Source: a virus
DNA length: 34,695 bases
Strand: one strand, 5' to 3'
IMG/VR virus record: IMGVR_UViG_3300020442_002959
Coordinates: 1 to 34,695 of that record
In this document: positions 15,555 to 25,900 of the stretch, piece by piece
Layout of the letters: each line of letters begins with the position of its first letter
Numbering within the stretch: position 1 is the first letter of the stretch
Notes under the pieces: model-generated
Told to the model about the DNA's origin: nothing
Seen by the model: only the letters and a program-made list of their open reading frames with translations
Database searches by the model: none
Program-made: the position numbers and the translations under genes

Positions 15555-16247
15555 TTGGCAGTAGGAAGAATTTCCGGACCATTGTTAACATCTACGCTTG
15601 AAAGAGAGATAGATTTAACATTTAAAGGCGCTGAAGATCAAGCGAATCCAGATCAAGCAAATATTTTACATTTAGATTTTACCAATAATAGGATTGGTGT
15701 AAAAAAAACAAATCCTGTCTATCCTCTTGATATTGAAGGTATTGCATTTGCAACTCAATTAAGTGGTGAGAGATTAGAAATTGACAATGTTTATATTGAC
15801 GGACAAATAATAGGAACGACAAGTGGCGATCTTAGACTTGAACCAGCTCAGATAACTGACAAAGTTGTAATACCAGGAAATTTAGAAGTAGGCGGAAATA
15901 TAACATCTCCTGCAGGTGTAACAGTCTCAGCATCAGATAATCCTCCAGGTGCACCTGTAAATGGTTCTATATGGATGGATACAGATACAATGGGATTGTA
16001 CATATACTTCCAAGATGCAGACAGTGCCCAATGGATACAGCCTAACATTGGATTAGCTGATGTAAATGCATTCAGTGCAGTTCAAGTAGATACAACTGTA
16101 ATTGATTCAATTGGAACAGATACATTGTTTTTTGAAGCTGGTAATGGAATTGATATTATATTAACTGAATCTAGCAATACCATTACAATTGCAAGCACAG
16201 GATTAACTACAGAACAAGCAATAGCATATAGCGTTGCTCTATCATAA
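15555..16247 (+). CDS. Tail fibre protein, GRISG N-terminus (TTG start)
   Basis: A 230-aa fibre-like protein. The TTG start is supported by AGGAGA six bases upstream and by the N-terminus MAVGRISGPLLTSTLEREID, matching the fibre at 8465. Residues ~34-60 hold the conserved LHLDFTNNRIGVKKTNPVYPLDIEG-type segment (kept here in short form). The middle (~125-160) has a PPGAPVNGSIWMDTDTMGLYIY segment, a known phage fibre motif for a small beta domain. The C-terminus is AIAYSVALS, like other fibres here. It is shorter than the 347-aa paralog, mainly through loss of the central region. Confidence 0.75.
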   Translation: MAVGRISGPLLTSTLEREIDLTFKGAEDQANPDQANILHLDFTNNRIGVKKTNPVYPLDIEGIAFATQLSGERLEIDNVYIDGQIIGTTSGDLRLEPAQITDKVVIPGNLEVGGNITSPAGVTVSASDNPPGAPVNGSIWMDTDTMGLYIYFQDADSAQWIQPNIGLADVNAFSAVQVDTTVIDSIGTDTLFFEAGNGIDIILTESSNTITIASTGLTTEQAIAYSVALS

Positions 16248-16256
16248 GGATTTTTC

Positions 16257-17135
16257 ATGGCTTTAAATTTTCCTAATAATCCACAAGTAGGCGATACATT
16301 TAATACAGCTGGCGCTTTGTGGTCGTATGACGGTCTTGTTTGGAATATAGTTACAAATGATCCAAACGCACTACAAATTATCAATTATGTAGACAAAACA
16401 ACAAATTCTCCTGATAGTGTAGGTGGATTAGTGCTTACTTCCGTGGGAGACGGAACTTATGATTTCCAATCACCAATTAACGAACTACAAAATTTATTAG
16501 ACATTGATAATAGCACAAACAGTCCATTGATCAATCAAAATTTATTCCTAAAATCAGACGGTGACGGCACTTTTAGTTTTACACAAATACCTAATTCATT
16601 AGTAGGATTAACTGATGTTGATGGTGTTACAAACGATCCTGCAAATAATGCTAACTTAGTTTTACAATCAGACGGCAACGGTGGTTATGCCTTTGATTTA
16701 CTCACAATGAGTCAAATTTCAAACATTAACCTAACTGCTAATAGTCCCAATACATTTGGTGATTTAGTTTTAACAAGTTTAACGAACGGGCAATTTGGTT
16801 TCAAATCTTTAGACGACATTTCTAATAACTTTTTATCAAGCAGTGATATAGATGTTGTAAATGGAGTTTTAGGTTATGATCAAAATTTAAATGATTTTAT
16901 CACAGCATTTACATTACCTACTAGTAATGTAAACGGCGGCTTTTTATTTAATAACGCAGGAACTTTAACTATCACTAACAACATATTTACAAATTTAAAT
17001 GGATGGTTGTTAACTACTAATGCAAATAATGATTTAATTTTCCAATACAATGGCGTAAATATGGTAAAATTTACAATCACAGGTGAAATCGAAGCAAAGG
17101 ATGATATTATTGCTATGGTTGGCACAGTAGTATAA
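16257..17135 (+). CDS. Tail fibre-like protein with repeated DxTTNSP units
   Basis: A 292-aa protein starting ALNFPNNPQVGDTF followed by LWSYDGLVW, the widespread FPxxPxxGxxY...WxWxGxxW fibre motif. Four or five repeats of ~45 residues follow, each with a DNSTNSP/DGVTNDP/LTANSP core and then LVLxSxGxGxYxF. A similar unit occurs once in the fibre at 8465 (DFTTNTPTTTSGLFLTSDGD). The C-terminus (LIFQYNGVNMVKFTITGEI...IIAMVGTVV) is homologous to the C-terminal unit of that fibre. It is probably a trimeric beta-structured fibre shaft. AAGGA lies six bases before the ATG. Confidence 0.7.
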   Translation: MALNFPNNPQVGDTFNTAGALWSYDGLVWNIVTNDPNALQIINYVDKTTNSPDSVGGLVLTSVGDGTYDFQSPINELQNLLDIDNSTNSPLINQNLFLKSDGDGTFSFTQIPNSLVGLTDVDGVTNDPANNANLVLQSDGNGGYAFDLLTMSQISNINLTANSPNTFGDLVLTSLTNGQFGFKSLDDISNNFLSSSDIDVVNGVLGYDQNLNDFITAFTLPTSNVNGGFLFNNAGTLTITNNIFTNLNGWLLTTNANNDLIFQYNGVNMVKFTITGEIEAKDDIIAMVGTVV

Positions 17136-17154
17136 TACTGAGAACAAATTTCTT

Positions 17155-17162
17155 GATAAATA
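17155..17162 (+). promoter_or_regulatory. Late promoter box (GATAAATA)
   Basis: GATAAATA in the 49-base gap after a fibre gene and 22 bases before the next start. It probably drives the small-protein pair and may read into the first giant fibre. Confidence 0.65.
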
Positions 17163-17184
17163 ACTGTATTATTAGGTAACATAC

Positions 17185-17517
17185 ATGCCCACAATTATAA
17201 AGAATGCAGTTGTTAAAAATATTGGTACAGAACCTACATTAATATTAGAAACTGATTTAGCACGGACTATGACAATCATAGGCCTAAGTCTAACAAATGT
17301 GCTCGATACCGTTACATATGTAGATGTAACGATAAAAACAGATGAGTCAGTAGAAGTCCATTTTCTAAAAAATACACTTATTCCATTTAACTCAAGTTTA
17401 CGAGCAGTTAGCTCTGGCGAAAAATTAGTGTTAGGATATAATGACCAATTGTACGTAGTCGCATCTAAAGCTGATTCAGTAGATGCGATAGTAAGTTATG
17501 CAGAGGTAATACAATGA
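17185..17517 (+). CDS. Small beta-rich virion protein (family copy 3)
   Basis: A 110-aa protein with the same strand pattern as the products at 6044 and 9535: MTIIGLSLTNVLDTVTYVDVTI, then LIPFNSSLRAVSSGEKLVLG, YNDQLYVVAS and a final VSYAEVIQ. It has no cysteines and no catalytic motif. No strong ribosome site is seen (TAGGTAACATAC). Its stop overlaps the next start by four bases (ATGA). It is probably a structural connector or decoration protein. Confidence 0.6.
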   Translation: MPTIIKNAVVKNIGTEPTLILETDLARTMTIIGLSLTNVLDTVTYVDVTIKTDESVEVHFLKNTLIPFNSSLRAVSSGEKLVLGYNDQLYVVASKADSVDAIVSYAEVIQ

Positions 17518-17843
17518 CATACTATATAGGTTTATCTCCTACTGATATCTTGAATAGTTACACGAAAAGATATTTTTATGGAATACGCAGGACAGATGAG
17601 GGTGATTTATTCTTAGGAAAATATGACCAACTAAGCACTGAAACTTTGATTCTCAACAAGCCAGGAAATGATGTTGATAATTTTCCAAACTTTGTAGAAG
17701 GACAAGATTTTTATGAAGGAAGAGACCAAGATCACGAATTAATTTATGATAATTTAAATTATGAGCAATTTAGATGGGATGCTAGAAGCATAACATATGA
17801 AATTAGCGATGATGGTGAATTTGTTATGAAAACAGATGGATAA
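17514..17843 (+). CDS. Conserved small virion-associated protein, 109 aa
   Basis: A 109-aa acidic, Tyr/Asp-rich protein with segments I recognise from T4-like marine phages: YFYGIRRTDEGDLFLGKYDQ, NKPGNDVDNFPNFVEGQDF and YEQFRWDARSITYEI. Its function is unknown. It is translationally coupled to the upstream small protein and sits 10 bases before the first giant fibre, so it likely belongs to the same virion substructure. Confidence 0.65.
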   Translation: MTYYIGLSPTDILNSYTKRYFYGIRRTDEGDLFLGKYDQLSTETLILNKPGNDVDNFPNFVEGQDFYEGRDQDHELIYDNLNYEQFRWDARSITYEISDDGEFVMKTDG

Positions 17844-17853
17844 GGAAAATTGA

Positions 17854-20800
17854 ATGGCAGATTTTAATATACAGAGATTAAAATATACATGGAGAGGCAG
17901 TTGGAATCCTGGTGTAGAATTTAAAAAAGATGATATTGCTTACTATGCAGGCAAAAGTTATTCTGCGCTAAGTGCCCATACGTCATCGGCTAACTTTGTT
18001 AACGACTTGTTAGCATCGCAGGTTGATACGACCTACACAATCACAGTTAGCACCGACACATTTAATTTGCAAGCACAGGGGCATTTTTATGTAGATGGTG
18101 TTGAGAGTCCATTTTTAACCCTACTACGTGGAAGAAAATATATTTTTAATCAAGACGCTGATTCAAATGTGGATTATAACGGACAGGTAAATATTTTCTT
18201 ATTGAGTACAATAGAAAATGGCACACTCAGCGGAGGAGGCCCTTATTTGGAAGGAACAACATTTTACCTAGACAACGAGGAAAAAACCTACACTGAGTAT
18301 GTTGCTGAATTTGCTACAGCAACTGAGAGAAGATTTGAAATAATTATTCCACCTATTGCTCCAAACGCATTATATTACTACAGTTATAATAATATTGATT
18401 TAGGCGCAAAATGTAACTCAAAGTATACAAGCTATTGGGAATTGGTTTTTAATGGTAGAGTATGGAGAGGTGATTGGGCAGATGCACAATACTATCCTGC
18501 AGGTAGTATTGTCAAACTGAACGGTAAAGTGTATGAATGCTTGACTACTCATTTATCTACTACAACAATTGATGAAAATATAAATTTTTGGACTTACATA
18601 ATTTCTGGTTATTCCTGGCAAGGTAATTGGCAAGCAGACACTTATTACAATATCGGAGATGTAGTTAAAACAACATCAAATACATATTATTGTATCCAAG
18701 CGCATGAATCAGAAGCAGAATTAAGTGCTTTAGAAGTTTTAACAGAAAAATGGTTATTGATTAGCATAGGCAATTTATGGATGCAAGACTGGGCTAGAGA
18801 AAGATATTATAACCAAAACGATATTGTACGGTATGGCGGAAATATCTATAAATGTATAGAAAGCCATACGAGCACAAGTAACGATGATGAAGGTATTTTT
18901 GCTGCAGGTTTGTGGGAATTGTTAGTGAGCGGGTTTGTCTACATTGGTGATTATCCAGTAGATCCTACCTTACTCAAAGTAAACGATGTAGTAAAGTACG
19001 GAGGAACGTTATTTCAATGTATTGAAGAACATTTTGCTTATCCAGGAATGATAGATGAGAAATTCCAAATTTTTGTACCAGGTTTAGAATTTGAAAATTT
19101 ATGGAGTGAAGAGCTTATTTATAATAAGGGAGATATTGTTTTATATGGAGGATATAGTTATACTGCCTTAGAAAACAATTTCCAAGCAATACCATCAGAT
19201 TCTAGTTCCTGGGAATTATTACTAAAAGGTTACAATTTTGTAGGAGAGTTTAGTTCATTTGTAGGCGATTCTTTTTATACAGGAGACGTAGTTAGTCATG
19301 CTGGATCACTTTACTTAGCGATAAGTGATACAAATACAGAAAATGCACCAGGAGCAAACAACAGTTTTTGGCAAATATTAGTACCTGGTGAAAATTTTAA
19401 AGCAGAATGGGAACAGAATGTAACATATTATCCTAATAATCTAGTAAATTATGCAGGGACATTATACAAAGCACTCCGAGAACATCGATCAGATGAATCG
19501 GATAGTAGGCCTGATCTTGATAAAGATTTAACAAGTATTGCTTATTGGGAAGTTTTCATTCAAGGGTCTCCTAATAATGTTTTAAGCACATTTGGAGATA
19601 TAAAAACCTATACAAATCAAATAGAAAAATTAGCAATAGGAGAATTAGGTAGTGTATTAAACAAAAACTCAGAAAACAATGTTGTGCAATATACAAAGTA
19701 TGATTATGTACCAAATATTTTTTATGTTTCTATGGATGGAGTAGATTCAGTAACACATGGTGTTACCCCTACTGCACCTTTCGCAACTGTAAAATATGCT
19801 TGTGATTACATTCTTGCTAATGTAGATACAACAGCTAACAACACTACTATATTTGTCAAATCAGGATTTTACCAAGAAATTTTACCTATCAGTGTGCCTG
19901 CTAATTGTGCTATCGTCGGAGACGAATTAAGAAGCACTAGCATACAACCGGCTACTGGTTACGAATTATCAAATATGTTCTACGTAAGAAATGGTTCTGG
20001 TATTAGGAATTTAAGTTTACAAGGTTTAAATGGTACACTTGGAGAACAGAATGAATTTTTAACTAAACGACCAACTGCAGGTGCATATGTAAGTTTAGAT
20101 CCAGGAGCAGGCACAGAAGATGAGTCAGTTTGGATCACAAGTAAATCTCCTTATATTCAAAATGTAAGCACTTTTGGTAATGGCTGTATTGGAATGAAAA
20201 TTGATGGTGCATTACACGATGGAGGTAATGATTCTATAGTTGCTAACGATTTTACTCAGATTTTAAGTGACGGCATAGGTTATTGGGCAGACAATTTAGG
20301 TAGATCAGAACTTGTGTCCGTTTTTACATATTATTGTCATATTGGATACCTGTGTACAAATGGTGGAATCCTACGTGCAACTAATGGAAATAACAGTTAT
20401 GGAGAATATGGATCAGTTGCTGAAGGATTTGATGCAAATGAAACGCCTGTTACTGCAGATATTGATAATAGAACAAATGAAGCCCAATTTGGAGAAGCAA
20501 TTACATTTGGTACTACACAACAAACTGTAATAGCAATTGCTTATTCTCATGCTGGTCAAGATTATACAAATGCTGCAATTTCATTCGGAGGAGCAGGATT
20601 TGGAGCTGTAGGATATTATGATGAATTTAGATACAATGCAATAAGCAATTTAAGAATAATTTCTGCAGATATGTCTACTTTGCCTGGAGGCGCTAATTAC
20701 ACCGAACGCGAAAACACTGCAGTTACAGGAACCGCTACAAACATAAGACTATCAAATGCAGAAACAATCACAACAGATGAAATTGTAGGACAAAGGATAA

Positions 20801-22935
20801 TTATTAAGGCAGGATTAGGTGTAGGTCAATATGCTAAAGTTACAGCCTATGATGAAGGGACTTTTATTGCAGATGTAGTAAAAGAAACAACTGGTGTTGC
20901 TGGATGGGACCATTTTCAACCAGGTTGGCCAATAGAATCAGCTTTGAATGATACTACAAGATATGTGATAGAGCCATGTGTCAGTGTAAGTGATCCTGCA
21001 AGAGTTTTATCATCATTAACACCTCCAGGAGGTTTTACATGGAGTTTTATAGAGTTTTGTAATGGCAAATGGTTAGCTATGACTGACGGAAGTAGCACAC
21101 TAAATTCTGCTATAACAGAAAATGATGGTGTTAATTGGTCAGTAACTTCAAATATAGGCGGATATGTAATTTCCAACATTGCTGGTACAATGACAAGTTG
21201 GTATGCGGCTGTAAATTCTTATGGCGGAAATCAAAGCAATATATTATTAAAATATACAGAAAGTAATGGTTGGCAGGAAATAGTATTACCAGCAACAGAT
21301 ACTTGGAATGATGTAACTACAGATAAAGATCAAAAAATTTGGGTATTGGGCACAGCTGGTAATGTAGCTTATTCAGCAGATGACGGCGCAAATTGGACAC
21401 TTTTTTCTTTAGGATCAAATGGTTGGACTTGTATAAAATACAGTAGGTTAATATTAGTTGCAACAAAAATTGCGCCTTCTCCAGAAATACAGTTTTCAGT
21501 AGATAGTGGTTTGAGTTGGAGTATTTCTACAACAGCATTTCCCCTTACTACAGATATTGAAGATATCACTTATGGTAACAACAGATTTGTTGCAGTCGGA
21601 GTATCAGAAGCATGTTACAGTTTTGACGGCGATACATGGTATAATACTACCTTACCAGTGGTAGGAAAACGTGTAGCTTATGGTAATGGCATTTTTATTA
21701 CATGTGGAATTGATGGTAGTAATAACGACACATATGCTTTGAGTAAAGATGGAAAAGATTGGTTCACCTCAGATACAGCAGGTACTTTTGCATTATTCCA
21801 GCAATCAAGTTGGACAGATTGTTCATATGGCAACGGTTTTTTTCTAGTAACAAATTCTTCAGCCAATACCTGGAACAAAATAGCAACAGGAGCAAAAGCA
21901 GTAATTAGACCTCAGATAGCCGGAGGAGTGATACAGCAACTGGTGTTATATGATGTTGGCGGAGGTTATAATTCAGCACCAATAGTTGATGTAATCGACA
22001 ATGCTAACACTACTGATGCAGATTTACAAGTATTTGTAAGATCCGGAGTATTATCTCAACCAGAAATGTTTAGCAGAGGACAAGGATATACAACTATAAC
22101 AGCTGAAATCACAGGAGATGGATTTGCTGAAATTTATCAAAATGGTAGGCAAATTAAAATAACAAACTTATCAAAAATACCAAGTCCTGGAGCAAATTTA
22201 GATTTTTTAGCTCTTCCGGGAGAAAAATACAGTCTATCAAGAATAAATTCTTTATCAGGAAATGGTCCATATGACGCTGAGATTGAGATTGCGCCGAGTA
22301 TAGACATAACAGAAAGTATTGAGCATTTATCGAAATTAGAAATACGCGAAAAATATAGCCAAATTCGGCTAACAGGTCATGATTTCTTAGATATAGGAAC
22401 TGGTAATTTCAATAATACAGATTATCCTGATTTATACCTTGTAGGAGAAACAACCCTTAATGCAAGACAACCGTTTAATGAAACTGTTGCAAGTGGAGGA
22501 GGAAGGGTATTTTATACTTCTACGGATCAAGATGGAAATTTCCGAGTAGGGGAACTATTTAAAGTAGAACAATCAACTGGTGTAGTAACTATAAGTGCAT
22601 CTCAGTTTGATCTAGGAGGCTTAACTGAAATTAATTTAGGAGGGATTCAAATAGGTGGTACTGCTGTTATAATTAGAGAATTTTCAAAAGATAAATTATT
22701 AGCTGCAAATTCTAATAACATAGTCCCAACACAAGCTGCAATAAAAGCATATATAGAATCACGAGTATCTGGCGGAGGAGCAAATGCAACAACAAACGAA
22801 CTAGTTGCTGCACAAGTGGTTATATCAGAAAATAATATAACAACCCGCACAGAAACAGCTATCAACTACGAAGTAAAAGATAACATTCTCGCTGGTATTG
22901 ACGGGCATTATTTAGCAACAATGTTGCAGGACTAA
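17854..22935 (+). CDS. Giant modular tail fibre A (CBM-like modules, beta-helix, Asp-box insert)
   Basis: A 1693-aa protein. Residues ~8-590 hold eight modules with the pattern WxGxWxxxxxYxxGDxVxYxGxxYxCxxxHxS...W, like chitin/carbohydrate-binding modules (CBM5/12 style); module 1 is split by a ~130-residue insertion (FYVDGVESPFLTLLRGRKYIF). From ~619 a pectate-lyase-like beta-helix begins (IFYVSMDGVDS...PTAPFATVKYA) and includes VPANCAIVGDELRSTSI and NGSGIRNLSL. A strongly conserved block, STFGNGCIGMKIDG to CHIGYLCTNGG, spans ~770-840. Residues ~1049-1339 are an insertion with repeated SxDxGxxW Asp-boxes, as in sialidase-like propellers. The C-terminal part holds YTSTDQDGNFRVGELFKVEQ and PTQAAIKAYI. 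No catalytic residues could be assigned. It is a host-recognition fibre by inference; AAGGAAAA precedes the ATG. Confidence 0.82.
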   Translation: MADFNIQRLKYTWRGSWNPGVEFKKDDIAYYAGKSYSALSAHTSSANFVNDLLASQVDTTYTITVSTDTFNLQAQGHFYVDGVESPFLTLLRGRKYIFNQDADSNVDYNGQVNIFLLSTIENGTLSGGGPYLEGTTFYLDNEEKTYTEYVAEFATATERRFEIIIPPIAPNALYYYSYNNIDLGAKCNSKYTSYWELVFNGRVWRGDWADAQYYPAGSIVKLNGKVYECLTTHLSTTTIDENINFWTYIISGYSWQGNWQADTYYNIGDVVKTTSNTYYCIQAHESEAELSALEVLTEKWLLISIGNLWMQDWARERYYNQNDIVRYGGNIYKCIESHTSTSNDDEGIFAAGLWELLVSGFVYIGDYPVDPTLLKVNDVVKYGGTLFQCIEEHFAYPGMIDEKFQIFVPGLEFENLWSEELIYNKGDIVLYGGYSYTALENNFQAIPSDSSSWELLLKGYNFVGEFSSFVGDSFYTGDVVSHAGSLYLAISDTNTENAPGANNSFWQILVPGENFKAEWEQNVTYYPNNLVNYAGTLYKALREHRSDESDSRPDLDKDLTSIAYWEVFIQGSPNNVLSTFGDIKTYTNQIEKLAIGELGSVLNKNSENNVVQYTKYDYVPNIFYVSMDGVDSVTHGVTPTAPFATVKYACDYILANVDTTANNTTIFVKSGFYQEILPISVPANCAIVGDELRSTSIQPATGYELSNMFYVRNGSGIRNLSLQGLNGTLGEQNEFLTKRPTAGAYVSLDPGAGTEDESVWITSKSPYIQNVSTFGNGCIGMKIDGALHDGGNDSIVANDFTQILSDGIGYWADNLGRSELVSVFTYYCHIGYLCTNGGILRATNGNNSYGEYGSVAEGFDANETPVTADIDNRTNEAQFGEAITFGTTQQTVIAIAYSHAGQDYTNAAISFGGAGFGAVGYYDEFRYNAISNLRIISADMSTLPGGANYTERENTAVTGTATNIRLSNAETITTDEIVGQRIIIKAGLGVGQYAKVTAYDEGTFIADVVKETTGVAGWDHFQPGWPIESALNDTTRYVIEPCVSVSDPARVLSSLTPPGGFTWSFIEFCNGKWLAMTDGSSTLNSAITENDGVNWSVTSNIGGYVISNIAGTMTSWYAAVNSYGGNQSNILLKYTESNGWQEIVLPATDTWNDVTTDKDQKIWVLGTAGNVAYSADDGANWTLFSLGSNGWTCIKYSRLILVATKIAPSPEIQFSVDSGLSWSISTTAFPLTTDIEDITYGNNRFVAVGVSEACYSFDGDTWYNTTLPVVGKRVAYGNGIFITCGIDGSNNDTYALSKDGKDWFTSDTAGTFALFQQSSWTDCSYGNGFFLVTNSSANTWNKIATGAKAVIRPQIAGGVIQQLVLYDVGGGYNSAPIVDVIDNANTTDADLQVFVRSGVLSQPEMFSRGQGYTTITAEITGDGFAEIYQNGRQIKITNLSKIPSPGANLDFLALPGEKYSLSRINSLSGNGPYDAEIEIAPSIDITESIEHLSKLEIREKYSQIRLTGHDFLDIGTGNFNNTDYPDLYLVGETTLNARQPFNETVASGGGRVFYTSTDQDGNFRVGELFKVEQSTGVVTISASQFDLGGLTEINLGGIQIGGTAVIIREFSKDKLLAANSNNIVPTQAAIKAYIESRVSGGGANATTNELVAAQVVISENNITTRTETAINYEVKDNILAGIDGHYLATMLQD

Positions 22936-22940
22936 TTTAA

Positions 22941-22948
22941 GATAAATA
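22941..22948 (+). promoter_or_regulatory. Late promoter box (GATAAATA)
   Basis: GATAAATA lies six bases after the stop of fibre A and 24 bases before fibre B, so the second giant fibre probably has its own late transcript. Confidence 0.65.
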
Positions 22949-22972
22949 AACTATAGGATATCGGAGTTGTAA

Positions 22973-25900
22973 ATGGCAGAAATTAGATTAGGTAGAATTA
23001 AATTTATTTGGAAAAATGAATGGCAAACAAACACTGAATATTTTAAAGATGATTTAGTCAAATATGGAGGTAATACCTATGTTTGTGTTGCTAGGCATAT
23101 AAGTTCTGTTTTTGCAAATGATTTTGCATCATCTTGGAATAGTATTTCAGATGGACAAGAATGGAGAGGCGCATGGACTGTATCTACCTATTACAGAGTA
23201 AACGACATTGTACAATACGGTGGAAAACAATATATTGCAAATACTGAACATCAAAGCACAAGTAATATATATGATGGACTCGTAATTGATATAGAAAAAT
23301 GGACGCCTTTTGGTGAAAATTTTGACTGGAAGGGAGATTGGACTGTTACAACGGTCTATAAGGTCAATGATCTTGTAAAATATAACAGTACAATATACCT
23401 TTGTATAGAACACCATACTTCGACCGACACTGTAGAAGCAGGACTTGAATCACAAATAGATAAATGGATAGTTTATTCTTCTAGTTTAAACTGGACTTCT
23501 AGTTGGTCTACTGATACAAGATATGCAGAAAGAGATCTTGTTAAATATGGTGGAATAATTTATTTGTGTAACACAGGGCATTTAAGTAATGCTGATTTTG
23601 ATTTAGGATTAGAAGCAGATATAACCAAATGGGACGTATTCCATGAAGGAATTGATTATACAGGTGAATGGCAAGCTAGTTATAGATACAAGAAAAATGA
23701 CCTAGTCAAAAAAGGTGGTGGAATATGGATCTGCACACAATATCACAACAGCAATATATTCTCGTCTGATAGTTTAAATTGGCAGCAATTTGTTGAAGGT
23801 TTAGAATTTGAAAATTCTTGGTCAGAGATTGAAAAATATCAACCAGGCGACACAGTTACGTATGGAGGATATGTATATATAACTAATCAGTTACATTCAA
23901 ATAAAGTACCAACAGAAAATCCAGACGTATGGGAACTTTTTTCAACTGGATTTAGATTTAGGGGAGATTGGGGAGAAGATAGTTCACTCCAGGACTATTA
24001 TGTCGGAGATGTAGTTAGATTAGGTGGATATACATATCTATGCATAGAAGATCATCAAAATCAAAAACCGCCAAATACAACATATTGGGAAAGACTTAAT
24101 TCAGGTATATATTGGAAGAGCACATGGACAAATGCAACTGTTTATGATTTAGGCGATTCTGTAAGATACGGTGATAATTCCTACATATGTATATTGGGGC
24201 ACACAGCAGATGATGCTGTGGACCAAAATAGACCTGATCAAACTACAGGCTTTGGTACTGGTGCCACATACTGGGATATTTTATCAGGAGGTCCTGAAAA
24301 CAACGTATTAAATACTCAAGGCGACCTTGTTTATTACAGCGGTGTAGGACCAGCTCGGCTACCAATCGGAAAAGTTGGTCAAGTTTTAGCAGTTAATGCT
24401 GATGGCACTGCTCCTGAATGGAAATATATTGGTCAAATAAATCATGTGGTTTACGTAGAGGGTAACAACGGAGTCAATAAACCGTTGCCTACATATGGTG
24501 GAACTATAAACCATCCGTTTAAAACAATCAGATATGCACTAGAGCAAATAGATAAAGGACCATTGTTTCCTGAAGCAACATATTTATTAGAAGTAAACAG
24601 AGCATTCATCCAAAATGCAGTTGTAGTTTGGGTTGACGCACAAATTACAGCAGGTAATGGAATATGGAGTGGATTTACAAATGATAATATAGAATCATGC
24701 AGGAGAGACATTGGGTTAATATTAGACGCAGTAATTTATGACATGAGACACGGCGGTAATGAAAAAATACGCCTTGCTACACTTACTTACTTTGATAATG
24801 GATCATTAATAGCTGCAATTGCAGATGAAAATGAACAACTTGTTGCATCTATACAACAAATGATAGTTATCATTGATGCAGTAATCAGTAATTTAGATTA
24901 TACTGATGCTAATAACACACTTGTTCAGTATAAGGATAGTAATTATTTAGAAGAGCAAGATGCTCAAATTAGGATTGAAAATTTATTACAGGTTATAATA
25001 CAACCTCTTGCAGCAGAAAACATTGATAATTTAGCAAGAGAATATAAACCTAATAGCACAGTATTTGTAAAAACAGGAAAGTTTGAAGAAACATTACCTA
25101 TGATTGTTCCGCAAAATACTGCTGTTGTAGGTGATGAACTTAGATCTACAAGTATCTATCCTGCAGAAAGTATAACTCACATTTCAGACACTACATACAG
25201 TTTGCAGTCTTTAACACATATGTCTTCATTTATTTCTGATATAATTACAAATACTGCAATAACACCTACCACAGGTAATAGTGAAACGCAATATACCCTA
25301 GGAGTTTCAGGTACAGTAGGAGATGCAACTGCATCTACAAGAATTACAACTGGTGCAACTGAGATAAAAAATATTATAGAAAATGGTGTAGATTCTGCCA
25401 CGGCACTTACATTTTCTGATCCTGGGGTTGTAACAGAACGTCTTTATGCCCGTGAATTAATTCAAGCAAACAAAGATTTTTTATTTTCTGAGATAGAAAC
25501 CTACATAAATGCACAAGTCTCAGCTGCAACTGCTGGAAGTATTTGGGAAAATTTTGATTATGATTCAATCAAGGCAGCAGCATGTGAAAGAGATGTTGCT
25601 TTAATTTTAGATGCTGCAAGTTATGATGTGCAATACAACAGTAGATGGGCAAGTATAATTATTGCAAGAAATTATTATGATAGTTTAGCATTAACTTTAG
25701 AACCAGATGAAAGATTGCCTACAGCTGATGTGTATGATACTTTAGCTGGTTATGTTTCAGATGTTGTAGAGGGAACATATCCTGGACAAACTCTACTTGC
25801 TACACCAGGCAACGTAGGAACAGTAACTGAAGCAGCATATGCATCATCTATGATAAACATTGTAGAGGATGTAATTAGAGATGGGACTTTAGATAACCTA

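Noticed and set aside
18847-18860. TATAAATG-like and other TAAATA-like strings inside coding regions
   Set aside because: Such strings arise by chance in AT-rich coding DNA, and they are not placed ahead of any start codon.
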